From assembly GCF_017357245.1 (NCBI RefSeq), contig NZ_CP071612.1:4143501-4207500 (forward strand): a DNA stretch of 64,000 bases, given 5' to 3'. A model generated the notes under the pieces. The model saw only the letters and a list, made by a program, of their open reading frames with translations. It had not been told where the DNA came from and did no database searches. The position numbers were made by a program, and so were the translations under genes. Positions 63,790 through 64,000 of the stretch are shown piece after piece. How positions within the stretch are numbered: the first letter of the stretch is position 1; each line of letters begins with the position of its first letter. The stretch is from Rhizobium bangladeshense. GTDB lineage: Bacteria; Pseudomonadota; Alphaproteobacteria; Rhizobiales; Rhizobiaceae.

Positions 63790-64000
63790 CGGCGCTTCTG
63801 ACGGTCGACAAGCTCAAGGTCAGCTATCCCACCCGCACCGGCTTGATCGAGGCCGTGCGCGGCGTCTCCTTCACGCTCGGCAAGGAAAGGCTCGGCATCG
63901 TCGGCGAATCCGGCTCCGGCAAGTCGCAGACCGGCCGGGCGATCATGGGACTGACGCCGAAACACGGGATCGTGTCGGCCGACAGGCTCGATTTCAACGG
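63786..64000 (+). CDS. Peptide ABC transporter ATP-binding protein (5' part, cut by window end)
   Basis: First 71 codons: TALLTVDKLKVSYPTRTG, Walker A GESGSGKSQTGRAIMG. OppD/DppD-type ATPase. ATG overlaps the permease stop, so it is coupled. The rest lies beyond the window. Confidence 0.88.
   Translation, partial: MTALLTVDKLKVSYPTRTGLIEAVRGVSFTLGKERLGIVGESGSGKSQTGRAIMGLTPKHGIVSADRLDFN

Overview
This window looks like core chromosome from a fast-growing rhizobium (Rhizobium etli / R. leguminosarum group). The grounds are high-GC coding sequence, alphaproteobacterial gene order (ccmABCDG beside acnA; dapF-mtaB-ftsY-yciB; ffh-rpsP-rimM-trmD-rplS; glnK-amtB), rhizobial families (DUF2794, DUF1223, UPF0314, IalB-like) and short palindromic repeats of a kind common in Rhizobiales. 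Species assignment is inference. No prophage, CRISPR array or complete insertion sequence was seen.

Layout. 0-14 kb: an amino-acid exporter, a three-gene ABC importer of the TrpXYZ type, rlmN, a secreted IalB-like protein, an ECF sigma factor with no visible anti-sigma gene, small housekeeping enzymes, the tesA / ybbA-ybbP divergon, and a YbhL/BI-1 membrane protein behind a structured leader. 14-22 kb: DUF2794, DUF1223, aconitase, and the cytochrome c maturation operon ccmABCDG, including a 55-residue ccmD. 22-32 kb: a leftward operon dapF-mtaB-ftsY-yciB-UPF0314 and a rightward operon ffh-chorismate mutase-rpsP-rimM-trmD-rplS, so both SRP GTPases (FtsY and Ffh) lie about 3 kb apart. 32-45 kb: a polar amino-acid ABC pair without an ATPase, leuC, an aldo/keto reductase, an L,D-transpeptidase, a CenR/OtpR-like regulator with a cyclic-nucleotide-binding partner, xthA, a LolA-like protein, ftsK and glnK-amtB with a candidate sigma-54 promoter. 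45-50 kb: tesB, a UbiH-type monooxygenase, a Trm112-like protein, a Lon-N protein, a thioredoxin-TPR protein, a YbaK-type deacylase and tRNA-Gly(GCC). 50-64 kb is more accessory: an IS-like remnant beside the tRNA, a ThuA-like protein, galE overlapping a sulfatase/phosphonate monoester hydrolase gene, a complete ribose/inositol-type ABC transporter, and an M19 dipeptidase followed by a peptide ABC operon that runs off the end.

The most unusual structure is not a new enzyme system but the repeats and RNA-like elements. Two copies of one palindromic element, in opposite orientation, lie in frame inside ftsY. Three copies of a second element of about 100 bp lie between genes, and two of them supply the TAG stop codon of the upstream gene. 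Several structured leaders or hairpin-rich gene-free stretches (ybhL leader, ffh leader, 14.5-14.8 kb) may encode regulatory RNAs.
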